A stretch of DNA of 64,000 nucleotides from Sulfuricella sp035530375 (GCA_035530375.1 DATKUY010000057.1:62001-126000); one strand, 5' to 3'; numbered from the stretch's first letter, positions 9,552-18,343 are shown. Notes: generated by a model from the sequence alone, not told the origin. A program made the numbers and translations.

Positions 9552-10923
9552 GCTTTTCATTATCGCCCTGGGCATGGCCTCGGCAGGTTGCTCGCTGATG
9601 CCGGACTATCTGCGGCCCGAGCCGCCGGTTGCCGCGCAATGGCCACAAGCCGCCCAGCCGAATGACGTGCGCCGGGCGACCGAAATAGAGTGGCGCGCAT
9701 TTTTCCCCGATCAACGACTGCAAGCCTTGATCGCGACCGCGCTCGAACAAAACCGGGACATGAAAATTGCCGTAGCGCGCATCGAGGAAGCCCGCGCTCT
9801 CTATGGCATCGCCCGCGCCGACCGGCTGCCCAATATCGATGCGGCCGCCAGCGGCACATCGGCACGCACGCCGGCAGACCTCTCCCCCACAGGACTCGCG
9901 GCCACCGGCCATCGCTATGATGTCGGACTCTCCATGCTGTCTTTCGAGCTGGATTTCTGGGGACGGGTGAAAAGCCTCAACGAAGCGGCGCTGTCGAGCT
10001 TCCTGGCTACCGAGGAAGCCCGGCGCGCCCTGCGCCTGTCGCTCATTTCCGAGGTCGCCAACGCCTATTTCACCCAACTGGAGATGGAAGAACGCACGCA
10101 ACTGGCGATCGAGACTTTGAAGAGCCGCGAGGAAACCCGCATGATGGTCAACCGCCGCCGGGAAGTGGGGCTGGCCGGCGACCTCGATTTTCTGGCTGCG
10201 GACGGCGCCTATCAGCTGACGCGGGCTGATCTCGCCAATCTGCAGCGTCAGCGCGCCGCGGCCAGCAATGCGCTGACGCTGCTGGTCGGTCGAGAATCCG
10301 CCAATTTGCCCGGAGGGCGCAAGCTGGCGGATCAGGGCATCGTTCCCGATTTCGCCGCCGGGTTGCCGTCCGAAGTGCTGCTCCAGCGCCCCGACGTGCT
10401 GGCCGCCGAAAAAAGGTTGATCGCCGCCAACGCCAACATTGGCGCGGCCCGCGCCGCCTTCCTGCCGCGCATCACCCTGACTGCCGGCCTGGGTACGGCG
10501 AGCAGCGCCCTTTCCGGGCTGTTCGATGCCGGCAGCGATAGCTGGAATTTTCAGCCGGCGCTGCGCCTGCCGCTATTCGACGCCGGCCGCACCGCTGCCG
10601 GCGTCGATCTCGCCGAAGCGCGCAAGGTCATCGCCGTCGCCGAGTACGAAAAAACGATCCAGCAAGCGTTCCGCGAAGTGGCCGATCTTCTCGCCGCCCG
10701 CAACCACCTGACCGAGCAGTTGCAGGCCCAGCAAGCCGCCGAAAAAAGCCAGCAGGAGCGGCTGCACCTGGCGGATGCCCGCTACAAGGCCGGCATCTCC
10801 AGCTATCTGGAAGTACTGGATGCGCAACGGGAGCTCTTTTCCGCCCAGCAGGGCACCGTGCAAACCCGGCGCGCATGGCTCAGCGCTGCCGCCCAACTCT
10901 ATAAGGCCTTGGGCGGTGGGTGA
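9544..10923 (+). CDS. RND outer-membrane efflux lipoprotein, NodT/OprM family
   Basis: A 459-residue TolC-like channel protein with a lipobox (SAGC, about residues 14-17) and two OEP repeats rich in long amphipathic helices (RIEEARALYGIARADRLPNI; LADARYKAGISSYLEVLDAQ). It forms the trimeric outer-membrane duct for the preceding pump. Its start overlaps the pump gene by 8 bp, implying translational coupling. No terminator-like hairpin is evident in the roughly 170 bp after the stop, a stretch with no gene that separates it from the convergent Kor operon. Confidence 0.94.
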   Translation: MRKLFIIALGMASAGCSLMPDYLRPEPPVAAQWPQAAQPNDVRRATEIEWRAFFPDQRLQALIATALEQNRDMKIAVARIEEARALYGIARADRLPNIDAAASGTSARTPADLSPTGLAATGHRYDVGLSMLSFELDFWGRVKSLNEAALSSFLATEEARRALRLSLISEVANAYFTQLEMEERTQLAIETLKSREETRMMVNRRREVGLAGDLDFLAADGAYQLTRADLANLQRQRAAASNALTLLVGRESANLPGGRKLADQGIVPDFAAGLPSEVLLQRPDVLAAEKRLIAANANIGAARAAFLPRITLTAGLGTASSALSGLFDAGSDSWNFQPALRLPLFDAGRTAAGVDLAEARKVIAVAEYEKTIQQAFREVADLLAARNHLTEQLQAQQAAEKSQQERLHLADARYKAGISSYLEVLDAQRELFSAQQGTVQTRRAWLSAAAQLYKALGGG

Positions 10924-11092
10924 TGTACTGCCTGACCAGACTCGGCCCAGATGCGCTTGCTTTACATGACGGGGAATGATCTATGGATATTCTCGCAACA
11001 CCTATGACAGGCATGGGCCGTGCATCCTTGATGTAACGGTATGCACATTAAACGATGGCCGCTGTACCGGCCGCCAATTCTCGCCACCCGCC

Positions 11093-12337
11093 TTATTTCA
11101 GCGCCTGCTGATACTCGTGACGAAAATGGCGGAAGGAGCTCTCGACAAGCTGCGCCACCCCGTTCACCAGATGGCAGCGGCCGCTGCCGGGAAGCATGCG
11201 GCAGAGGTTTTCTATGGTTGCCAGATCTGCCGCCGTGCCGCGTCCGGTGTCGATGCGGTCGATCAGGCGGCTGAGCGTCGCGGTGCCGGTCTTGCATGAA
11301 ACGCATTGCCCGCAGGACGAATGGGCAAAAAATCGCATATATTCGGCGACCTGCCTGACGATGCCGGTTCCTTCCGAAACCACGATCATGGCGCCGGTGC
11401 CCAGGCTGGCACCGCGTTCGCGCAGGGAGTCGAAATCCAGCCCCACATCCAGATCTTCCGGTGCCAGCAGGGTATTGGACGGCCCGCCGGTAAACACTGC
11501 CTTGAGGGGCTTGCCGGAAAGCAGCCCGCCGCCGTGGGTAAAAACCAGGTCATGCAGCGTGGTGCCCATCGGCAGTTCATACACGCCGGGGTGCAGCACG
11601 TCGCCGCTGAGCGAATAAAGTTTGCTGCCGGTTGCCTGGCCGAGACCCAGATTGCGGAACCAGTCGGCCCCGCGGCGTACGATGGCCGGAATGTTGGCCA
11701 GGGTTTCGATATTGTTGATCAGGGTCGGGCAACCGTAAATGCCGAATTGCGCCGGATAAGGCGGCTTGCCGCGCGGAAACGGGAATTTTCCCTCGATCCA
11801 TTCCAGCGCGGCGGTTTCTTCGCCGCCGATGTAATGGCCGGAGCCGGGCACCAGCGCCATGGTGATCGGGCGCCCCAGTACGTCGCCGGCCTGTTGCAGC
11901 ATGTCCGAACCCTGCCACTGGGCGAGCGCCGCCTGCAGCGCAGCCAGGGAGCGGGTCAGGTCGGGGTTGACGTAGAACACGACGCGGTTGATGCCGGTGG
12001 CGAGCGCGGCCAGCAACGCCCCCTCGATCACCTGATGCGGCGTCTCTTCGAGCAGCAGCCGGTCTTTGAAGGTGCCGGGCTCGTCTTCGTTGCCGTTGCA
12101 TACCAGGTATTTGTCGGGGCGCGGCGCTTCGTTCGCCACGGCTTGCCACTTGCGCCAGACCGGAAAACCGCTGCCGCCCAGCCCGCGCAGATCGGCATCC
12201 TGCACGGCGGTCAGGACGGCGGCTGGGTCTTGTGCGGCAAGGCGCAGCGCTTCGCCGCCGTCCGCCTCGCGCCAGCGCTGGATGTTTTCTCCGACCCGCT
12301 GTCGGGGATGGAGGAGGTTGGCGTTCAGGCTTTCCAT
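11093..12337 (-). CDS. NuoF-like NADH-binding flavo-iron-sulfur protein
   Basis: A 414-residue homologue of the 51-kDa (NuoF) subunit of complex I and of NAD-linked hydrogenases. It keeps the FMN/NADH signatures GLGGSGFPVWRKW, NGNEDEPGTFKDR and GGEETAALEWIEGK with KPPYPAQFGIYGCPT. The 4Fe-4S site CGQCVSCKTG (about 340-346) and a fourth Cys near 387 are also present. No nuoE or nuoG is adjacent. It is the last gene of a five-gene operon and overlaps the flavoprotein gene by 13 bp. It probably exchanges electrons between NAD(H) and the iron-sulfur partner encoded upstream; that role is inference. Confidence 0.85.
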   Translation of the reverse strand: MESLNANLLHPRQRVGENIQRWREADGGEALRLAAQDPAAVLTAVQDADLRGLGGSGFPVWRKWQAVANEAPRPDKYLVCNGNEDEPGTFKDRLLLEETPHQVIEGALLAALATGINRVVFYVNPDLTRSLAALQAALAQWQGSDMLQQAGDVLGRPITMALVPGSGHYIGGEETAALEWIEGKFPFPRGKPPYPAQFGIYGCPTLINNIETLANIPAIVRRGADWFRNLGLGQATGSKLYSLSGDVLHPGVYELPMGTTLHDLVFTHGGGLLSGKPLKAVFTGGPSNTLLAPEDLDVGLDFDSLRERGASLGTGAMIVVSEGTGIVRQVAEYMRFFAHSSCGQCVSCKTGTATLSRLIDRIDTGRGTAADLATIENLCRMLPGSGRCHLVNGVAQLVESSFRHFRHEYQQALK

Positions 12338-13926
12338 ATTTCTTTCCCCGGCGCCGTATAGGCGGGCAGCATCTGGGGGGCATGTCGCGTCAGCGGCATC
12401 CCGGCCAGAGTCAGGGCGCGCCGGGCCTGGTTGACGTGCTCCAGGGTGATTTTTTTCGGTCCGCGGTCATGGCCGGCCAGCGCGGCGGCAAATCCGGCCC
12501 GGCGGCCGAAGCTGATGATTTCCAGCAGCGCGTTGCCCATGATGCGGTTGCGGCCATGGATGCCGCCGGCGACTTCTCCTGCGGCATACAGCCCGGCAAC
12601 GGTGGTGGCGCCATTGGCGTCGATGACGGCGCCGCCGTTCTGGTAATGCAGGGTCGGATACACCAGCACCGGATTGCGCCGCGGGTCGATGCCGGCGATG
12701 CGGGAGCGGGCCAGCAGCTTGGGGAACTGCTGTTCGATCAGGCCGGGCTGGCTGCGCTCGAGGCGCGCGGTGTCGAGCCAGACGCCCACCCCCCCGGTAT
12801 CGGGGTGGATGCCGCGTCCTTCGCGGCATTCGCGGATGATGGCGGCGCTGACGACGTCGCGCGGCTGCAACTCGTCGATGAAACGGCGCCCCTCGGCGTT
12901 AAGCAGCAGAGCGCCGGCGGCACGGATTCCTTCGGTGACCAGCTTGCCGGAAAGATACGGCGGATTGACCAGCCCGGTGGGGTGGTACTGGAAGGAATCG
13001 AGTTCGCACAGGCGGGCGCCGATGCGGTATGCCAGCACCAGGCCGTCGCCGGTGGCGCCGAGATGGTTGGAAGTGGGAAAGCCGTGCAGATGCAGGCGGC
13101 CGATACCGCCGGTGGCGAGAATGACCGAGCGCGCACGCACGATGCGCAGCTTCTGGCCGTCCAGCGATCCCAGCACCGCGCCCACGCATTTCCGGCCGCT
13201 TTCGTTGGACAGAAGTTCGACGGCGGGCGCCTGGCTCCACACCTCGATGCCGCGATGCTGGATCACGGCCTCGCGCAACACGCGCATCATTTCGAGCCCG
13301 GTGTAATCGCGGCAGTGCACGATGCGCGGCGCGCTGATGCCGCCGGCCCGGCGCGTATGCAGGTCGCCGCTCGCGGTCTGGTCGAACTGCATGCCCTGGC
13401 GGATCAGCCAGCGGATCACCTCGGGACCGTCGCCGACCAGGGCAGCGACCAGTGCCGGGTCGCCGGCATGATGTCCGGCGCGCAGGGTGTCCTGCAGGTG
13501 TTGTTGCACCGAGTCGTCCGGTTCGATGGCGGCCTGAAGGCCGCCTTCGGCCATCACCGTGTTGCTGTCGCCAAGACGCAACTTGGTGGCGAGCAGCACG
13601 TGCGCACCGTGCTCGGCGGCGGCGAGGGCGGCGGCACAACCCGCGCCGCCGCCGCCGATCACCAGCACGTCGGTATCCGTGACTTCTGCGCCGGCCAGGT
13701 CGACTTCGTCGATATAGGCTTCCGCCTGCAGCAGGTCCGCCAGTTCCCGCGGGCATTGTGCTCCCGCATTGGGGCCGACGGCGAGCGTTGCCATGCCGTC
13801 GCGCAGGTGGTCGGGGTGATAAGCGTTCAGCAGCGCGTCCGGGTCGATCTGCTTCGGCGGGGGCGCCAGCTCGGCATCGGGGCGGTAGGCGGCGAGTGCG
13901 TCTTGCAGTGACAGGCCGCGTTTCAT
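12325..13926 (-). CDS. FrdA/SdhA/NadB-like FAD-binding subunit
   Basis: A 533-residue member of the fumarate reductase/succinate dehydrogenase/L-aspartate oxidase flavoprotein family. After an 80-residue N-terminal extension come the FAD dinucleotide fold (VLVIGGGGAG, about 87-96), FQYHPTG, the catalytic-arginine segment LQPRDVVSAAI and GGIHGRNRIMGNALLE. Where SdhA/FrdA carry a His bound covalently to FAD, this protein has Asn122 (GDSNTVMAEGG), so FAD should be non-covalent, as in soluble relatives such as NadB. Its start overlaps the FeS gene by 4 bp (ATGA). The substrate is not proven; fumarate/succinate is the favoured guess from operon context. Confidence 0.85.
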   Translation of the reverse strand: MKRGLSLQDALAAYRPDAELAPPPKQIDPDALLNAYHPDHLRDGMATLAVGPNAGAQCPRELADLLQAEAYIDEVDLAGAEVTDTDVLVIGGGGAGCAAALAAAEHGAHVLLATKLRLGDSNTVMAEGGLQAAIEPDDSVQQHLQDTLRAGHHAGDPALVAALVGDGPEVIRWLIRQGMQFDQTASGDLHTRRAGGISAPRIVHCRDYTGLEMMRVLREAVIQHRGIEVWSQAPAVELLSNESGRKCVGAVLGSLDGQKLRIVRARSVILATGGIGRLHLHGFPTSNHLGATGDGLVLAYRIGARLCELDSFQYHPTGLVNPPYLSGKLVTEGIRAAGALLLNAEGRRFIDELQPRDVVSAAIIRECREGRGIHPDTGGVGVWLDTARLERSQPGLIEQQFPKLLARSRIAGIDPRRNPVLVYPTLHYQNGGAVIDANGATTVAGLYAAGEVAGGIHGRNRIMGNALLEIISFGRRAGFAAALAGHDRGPKKITLEHVNQARRALTLAGMPLTRHAPQMLPAYTAPGKEIWKA

Positions 13927-14564
13927 GGCGTTTCCTTCTTGTCCGATGCCGAGAAGGGTTCCTGCCGGAGCTCTTCCAGCCGATGGATCAGGTTGGGCGG
14001 ACGCAGGTGAAAAAAGGCGGTGATGCGGCGGCTGAACAGGCCGACGTGAGCGGGCGCGATCTGCTCCGGGCAGGCGCTATCGCACAGTTCGCACATCACG
14101 CATTCGAAAAAAGCCTCGCCGGCTTCGCGGAAGCGGCCCGCCGCCGCCAGCGCAATGCCTTCCTCGACCGCGATCCCTTTCGGGCAGGATTGCACGCAGC
14201 CATGGCAGTGCCGGCAGCGAGCGGCTTCCGGAAAAATTTCCTGGAAACGCGCCTGGATATCCCAGCCGTCCTTGAAATCGGTCAGTTCGTACTGATGACG
14301 GGCTGCCGCCGGAGCCGGCAGGAACAGCACTTCGATGCCGTGTTCGGCGAAGGTTTCGCACGCCAGGGCGACGCTGACAGCCGGCCCGCGCCGCAACAGG
14401 ATGCGGCACGATCCGCATACGCCTTCGAGGCAACCCACCCCGGTGACGCGCGGTACGCCGCCGGCCCAGGCCGCCTCGACGATGGTCATGTGCGGTTCGG
14501 CGCGAACCTGAACGCCGTTGATCAGCAGATCAACGACGGATTCGCTGCCGGCGTCTTCGGTCAT
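13923..14564 (-). CDS. FrdB-like iron-sulfur subunit (2Fe-2S plus two 4Fe-4S)
   Basis: A 213-residue electron-transfer protein. Its N-terminal plant-type 2Fe-2S domain has Cys45, Cys50, Cys53 and Cys69 (GCLEGVCGSC and AC). The C-terminal half has two full CxxCxxCxxxCP sets (117/120/123/127 and 155/158/161/165), as in TfrB/FrdB-like proteins, so both sites can hold 4Fe-4S clusters. No membrane anchor or CCG domain is present, pointing to a soluble complex. The ATG at 14564 is chosen because it overlaps the korB stop by 4 bp; the same frame stays open far upstream only as an out-of-frame reading of korB. It likely wires the flavoprotein to the NuoF-like subunit and/or KorAB. Confidence 0.87.
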   Translation of the reverse strand: MTEDAGSESVVDLLINGVQVRAEPHMTIVEAAWAGGVPRVTGVGCLEGVCGSCRILLRRGPAVSVALACETFAEHGIEVLFLPAPAAARHQYELTDFKDGWDIQARFQEIFPEAARCRHCHGCVQSCPKGIAVEEGIALAAAGRFREAGEAFFECVMCELCDSACPEQIAPAHVGLFSRRITAFFHLRPPNLIHRLEELRQEPFSASDKKETP

Positions 14565-15448
14565 GGGCGCGCGAGATCGATGATTTTGCGCAGGTCGTAG
14601 TCCGGGCTGCCGCCGACCTGTTTCACCAGATCCGCCATGCGTTCGTCGAGTGTCGCGCGTACCTCGCGGAACAGCAGGCCGACCGGAATGCGGCCATTCT
14701 TGTGCCCCATGTTCACCACATGCATTGCGGCATCGATGTTGCTGACGTCGTGATCCTCCGGCAACTCCTCGACGGCTCCCTTGAAGGTTTTTGCGTCGTC
14801 GACCACGTTGAAAGTGGGGCACTGGCTGAGCACGCTGATAAATGAGAAGCCGCGGTGCTCCATGCCTTCCTTGATGAGATTCGCGGTCATTTTCACGTTG
14901 GTCGCCAAGGTTTGGGCCACGAAACTCGCCCCGTAGGTCAGCATGTAAAGGACCGGATCCATCGGCTCTTCGACGCCGCCGTAAGGGGTGGTGTAGGCTT
15001 TCAGCTGGCGTTGCGAGGTGGGCGACACCTGTCCCTTGGTCAAGCCGTAGATACGGTTGTCCATCAGCACGTAAGTCATGTTGATGTTCTTGCGCGCGAG
15101 GTGGGGCATGTGGCCGCCGCCGATGGAAAAGCCGTCGCCGTCGCCGCCGTTGACCAGGATCGCCAGGTCGGGACGGGCCAACTGGACGCCGGTTGCCACC
15201 GGACCCGCACGGCCGTGCAGGGTGTGCATCTTGTACGAACGGACAAAGTACGGCAGGCGCGATGAGCAGCCGATGCCGGAGATGTTGACCAGGTAGTTCG
15301 GATCGACGCCTAGATCGGAAAGGGCGCGGTAAACGCTGGTCAATACGCCGTGATCGCCGCAGCCGGGGCACCAGAACGGCTTGGTGTCGGTCTTGTAGTC
15401 CTTGGTTTGCAGTTCTACCTTGTGCAAATGGGTTTGGGCGCAGGTCAT
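14561..15448 (-). CDS. korB: 2-oxoacid:ferredoxin oxidoreductase, beta subunit
   Basis: A 295-residue thiamine-diphosphate subunit of a CoA-dependent 2-oxoacid:acceptor oxidoreductase, probably acting on 2-oxoglutarate. It has the 4Fe-4S/TPP region WCPGCGDHGVL (Cys27, Cys30), GIGCSSRLPYF, and the Mg-TPP motif GGDGDGFSIGGGH near residue 103. The ATG at 15448 overlaps the korA stop by 1 bp (TGATG), which fixes the start. The enzyme converts 2-oxoglutarate plus CoA to succinyl-CoA and CO2, or the reverse with low-potential ferredoxin. No dedicated ferredoxin or delta subunit gene is in the operon. Confidence 0.92.
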   Translation of the reverse strand: MTCAQTHLHKVELQTKDYKTDTKPFWCPGCGDHGVLTSVYRALSDLGVDPNYLVNISGIGCSSRLPYFVRSYKMHTLHGRAGPVATGVQLARPDLAILVNGGDGDGFSIGGGHMPHLARKNINMTYVLMDNRIYGLTKGQVSPTSQRQLKAYTTPYGGVEEPMDPVLYMLTYGASFVAQTLATNVKMTANLIKEGMEHRGFSFISVLSQCPTFNVVDDAKTFKGAVEELPEDHDVSNIDAAMHVVNMGHKNGRIPVGLLFREVRATLDERMADLVKQVGGSPDYDLRKIIDLARP

Positions 15449-17160
15449 CACAGCATCTCCTTGGCTTTGCCGACAATCATGGCGGGCGTGAACGGAAGTC
15501 CGCCGCAAATGGTATAGGACTCCGGGCGCAGGGTAGTTTCCGCTCGAATGAAATGAGCCAGTTGGCCGAGGTAGTTCACTTCGGCCACGACGACCTTGCG
15601 GCAGGAAGCGCCGAACGCTTCGTATTGCTCGACCGGCATCGGCCACATCAGCTTGGGATAAAAGCCTTTTACTGAAATACCTTCGGCGCGCAGGCGAGCA
15701 ACGGCTTCGCGCACTACGCCGATGGTGCTGCCCCAGGCGATGAAGCCCAGATCGCTCTCGCCTTCGCCGTCCACTTCGACCGGGGCGAAATTCTTGACCA
15801 CGGCGTCGAGCTTGCGGAAGCGCTTGGCCTGCATGGCTTCGTGATTGGCGGCAGTATAGTTGGGTTCGCCGGCCTGATCGTGTTCCAGCCCGGTAGCGAT
15901 GTGCATGCCGCCGGGAGTGCCGGGGTCGGCCATCGGCGAAATGAAATCGTCGGTGATGGCGTAACGCTGGTATTCCTTCTTGCCATCCCAGCGCTTGCGC
16001 TCCACCACCGGGTAACTGGCGGGGTCGGGATAGGGTATGGTCTGGGTGGAAAAGGCCAGCGAGCCATCGGACAGCAGCAGCACCGGGCACTGGTAGGTCT
16101 CGGCCAGATTGAAGGCTTCCACCGTCAGCCCGATGCAATCTTCGACGCCTTCCACCGACAGCACGATGCGCCCGCAATCGCCATGGGAGCCGTGAATCGC
16201 CATAAACAGGTCGGACTGCTCATGCTTGGTCGGCAAGCCGGTGGAGGGGCCGCCGCGCTGCACGTTCACCACCACGCTGGGGGTTTCACTCATGAACGAC
16301 ATGCCCAGCATTTCGCCCATCAGCGCCAGACCCGGCCCCGAGGTCGCGGTCATTGCTTTCTTGCCGGCAAAGGCCGCGCCGACTACTTGCGAGATCGAGG
16401 CAATCTCGTCTTCTGCCTGGATCAGCGTGCCGCCGCGCTTGGGCAAATGACGCGCCACGTAGCGGGCGATTTCCGTCGCCGGCGTGATCGGGTAAGCGGC
16501 GAAGAAATCCAGCCCGGCAATGATCGCACCCAGGCCGATGGCATCGTTGCCGGAGAGCACGATACTGTCGCTCTTGCTGGTCGGTACGCCGATTTTCCAG
16601 GGGTCGGTCTTGGGCAGGGCGGCGGCCAACTCGCGGCCGCGTGCGAAGGCGGTGAGGTTTTTTTCGACTACCTCCGGGCCTTTTTTGGTGAATTTGGCCG
16701 TGATGATTTCCCGCAGCGGCAGATCGGGCACGTTGAACAACTGCGACAGCGCACCCAGCGCGATCATGTTTTTCACCCGGATGCCGCCGAGTTCCTTGGC
16801 GGTTACAGTCATCGGGATCGGATAGGCATGCACGCCGGGCGGCACGTCGGGTTCGAAGTCGCCGCCGGGGCCGTCATAGACAAAGGCGGTGCCGGGCAGC
16901 AGGCGGCTGCGGTTCAGGTCGTAGGCCTGGCCGTTGAACGCACACAGGACATCGAAAGTGTCGCCCTGATTATACAGCGGCTCAGTGCTGGCGCGGCTCT
17001 GGTACATGGCGTAGCCGCCCTTGATTTCCGCAGGAAAAGTTTTGAAGGTGTAAACCTCAAGGCCGGCGCGCGCGCACGCCTGCGTGATCAGGTCGCCGGT
17101 GGAGATAATGCCTTCTCCGCCTTCGCCTGCCACACGAATAATCAAATCATTTTTGTCCAA
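15448..17160 (-). CDS. korA: 2-oxoacid:ferredoxin oxidoreductase, fused gamma-alpha subunit
   Basis: A 570-residue fusion. The gamma domain (about 1-190: IIRVAGEGGEGIISTGDLIT, FPAEIKGGYAMYQSR) is followed by the pyrimidine-binding alpha domain (from about 200: AAYPITPATEIARYVARHLP, ATSGPGLALMGEMLGMS). This gamma-alpha arrangement is typical of the KorA group. It is the first gene of the korA-korB-FeS-flavoprotein-NuoF operon. The start is TTG at 17160, preceded by AGAGG at 6 nt; an in-frame TAG lies four codons upstream, which excludes a longer form. Substrate specificity (2-oxoglutarate versus pyruvate) is assigned from overall resemblance only. Confidence 0.92.
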   Translation of the reverse strand: MDKNDLIIRVAGEGGEGIISTGDLITQACARAGLEVYTFKTFPAEIKGGYAMYQSRASTEPLYNQGDTFDVLCAFNGQAYDLNRSRLLPGTAFVYDGPGGDFEPDVPPGVHAYPIPMTVTAKELGGIRVKNMIALGALSQLFNVPDLPLREIITAKFTKKGPEVVEKNLTAFARGRELAAALPKTDPWKIGVPTSKSDSIVLSGNDAIGLGAIIAGLDFFAAYPITPATEIARYVARHLPKRGGTLIQAEDEIASISQVVGAAFAGKKAMTATSGPGLALMGEMLGMSFMSETPSVVVNVQRGGPSTGLPTKHEQSDLFMAIHGSHGDCGRIVLSVEGVEDCIGLTVEAFNLAETYQCPVLLLSDGSLAFSTQTIPYPDPASYPVVERKRWDGKKEYQRYAITDDFISPMADPGTPGGMHIATGLEHDQAGEPNYTAANHEAMQAKRFRKLDAVVKNFAPVEVDGEGESDLGFIAWGSTIGVVREAVARLRAEGISVKGFYPKLMWPMPVEQYEAFGASCRKVVVAEVNYLGQLAHFIRAETTLRPESYTICGGLPFTPAMIVGKAKEML

Positions 17161-17197
17161 GTCTGGCCTCTACATTGATGCAGTTACATTATTAAAT

Positions 17198-17224
17198 CCG
17201 TGGTCATCCCGAGATAAACCACGG
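17198..17224. promoter_or_regulatory. Inverted repeat upstream of korA, candidate operator
   Basis: Perfect 7-bp arms CCGTGGT / ACCACGG are separated by 13 bp and centred about 50 bp upstream of the korA start. On the minus strand a TAATAAT-like -10 element (about 17185-17195) lies immediately downstream, so the repeat would cover the -35 region. This spacing fits a dimeric regulator site or a small hairpin. Confidence 0.4.
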
Positions 17225-17641
17225 CTTTGGGCTGTTGCCCATAAAGGTTTCGGCCCCGGCCCGGCCATTATCCCGCACACTCGAATATCCTGGATGGGCA
17301 TTCTGACCGTCAAAGTGTCGCGACCTCCGCGAGCGCAAACCGGGGCGGGGCAATTTATCCGACTGCAGGAGGTTTCGCAACTAACTAAAAGATCAGAAAA
17401 CGCGGCAATTCGGAAAGTCGACCGGAAAAACGGGAATTTCCTTACATTGGCATGGCTTGCGGACAATTCAGGATAATAATTGATAACTTATAGAAGCTCA
17501 ATGGGGTATTTCTGGCGAAAGCGCCGGCGGCGCAAAGCCACGGCGCGTCAGAGGAGCAAATGCCGGCGCCGCATTCATGATCTTAATTTTCCCTGTTGCA
17601 GGCAACCTTGCCCGGCCTGTCTTGTGTGAAACGTCGAAAAA

Positions 17642-17669
17642 TTGTATTGTGCAAGGCATTGCAATACAA
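17642..17669. promoter_or_regulatory. Inverted repeat upstream of the CBS-transporter pair
   Basis: Perfect 8-bp arms TTGTATTG / CAATACAA surround a 12-bp centre that is itself partly complementary (TGCAA...TTGCA). It lies 213 bp upstream of the CBS-protein start. It could be an operator or a transcribed hairpin; no T-tract follows. Confidence 0.35.
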
Positions 17670-17881
17670 CATGATTTTGGAACAAGTAACACCAGCAGTC
17701 GCTAATTCAGGCATTACTGGCGGCTGTTTCCCTGAATTGGGGTGCTGTTGAAGCGCTCAAGAAACTTCGCCAGATATATCTTCGCCCGTTTGTAAATTCA
17801 GCCGAATTCGGTAAATTTTCGAAAATTCATCGCCAACATTCGCTTCAATTCGCGTTTGGCGGCTTTTTACGGATTCGAACC

Positions 17882-18343
17882 ATGTCCATCAACGCCATCC
17901 CGTTTTTTCAGCCCACGACTTGTCTTGGCCCAGGCGAAAACCTGATGAAAGCGCTCGAGCTGATGCTGGAAAACAAAACCAACCATCTGCCGATTTGCGA
18001 TACCGACGGCACTTTCATTGGCGTTATCAGCACCAATGCCATTTTGCGCGCCTTGATCCCGGCCAGTGCGAGGGTGGAGGGAGGGCTTTCCAATCTAAAG
18101 TTTGTCGGCGACGGCGTGCGTATGCTGACTACGCATCTCCATGGTCTTGAGAATCTTAAGGTGGGTGAGTTCGCCAAGAAGGATATGCCGGTGTTGCAGG
18201 AGGACAGCCCGATTCTGGAGGCGGTGCTTCTGCTCAGCCAGACCCATGCGCCCCTGCCGGTGGTGGGCAAAGACGGCAAGATGCGCGGCGTGCTCAGTCG
18301 GCGCGCGCTGCTGGCCTATCTGGCCCAACAGGCGGGACTGTGA
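17882..18343 (+). CDS. CBS-domain protein, probable transporter partner
   Basis: A 153-residue cytoplasmic protein made almost entirely of a CBS pair (about 1-65 and 85-150: NHLPICDTDGTFIGVISTNA; APLPVVGKDGKMRGVLSRRA). CBS pairs bind adenosine nucleotides and often gate transporters or enzymes. The stop codon TGA overlaps the ATG of the next gene, an ArsB/NhaD-type permease, by one base. Translational coupling suggests it regulates that permease, which is inference. No catalytic domain is present. Confidence 0.85.
   Translation: MSINAIPFFQPTTCLGPGENLMKALELMLENKTNHLPICDTDGTFIGVISTNAILRALIPASARVEGGLSNLKFVGDGVRMLTTHLHGLENLKVGEFAKKDMPVLQEDSPILEAVLLLSQTHAPLPVVGKDGKMRGVLSRRALLAYLAQQAGL

Larger units (their letters stand above)
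17161..17881. other. 721-bp divergent intergenic region, no convincing gene
   Basis: This region separates the korA operon (minus) from the CBS gene (plus). Two open frames (17084-17476 plus, 17498-17692 minus) lack recognisable domains and good ribosome sites and look spurious. It holds two inverted repeats, listed separately, and AT-rich stretches near 17460-17500 and 17800-17850 suitable for promoters. A small RNA or leader cannot be excluded. Confidence 0.6.

Noticed and set aside
14565..15476. Apparent long N-terminal extension of the FeS subunit
   Set aside because: This part is an out-of-frame reading of korB; the ATGA overlap gives the true start at 14564.
15449..16177. Apparent N-terminal extension of KorB
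   Set aside because: Arg/Gly-rich out-of-frame reading of korA; the real start is the ATG at 15448 overlapping the korA stop.
17084..17476. Open frame of 130 codons in the korA upstream region
   Set aside because: Partly antisense to korA, no domain, no good ribosome site.
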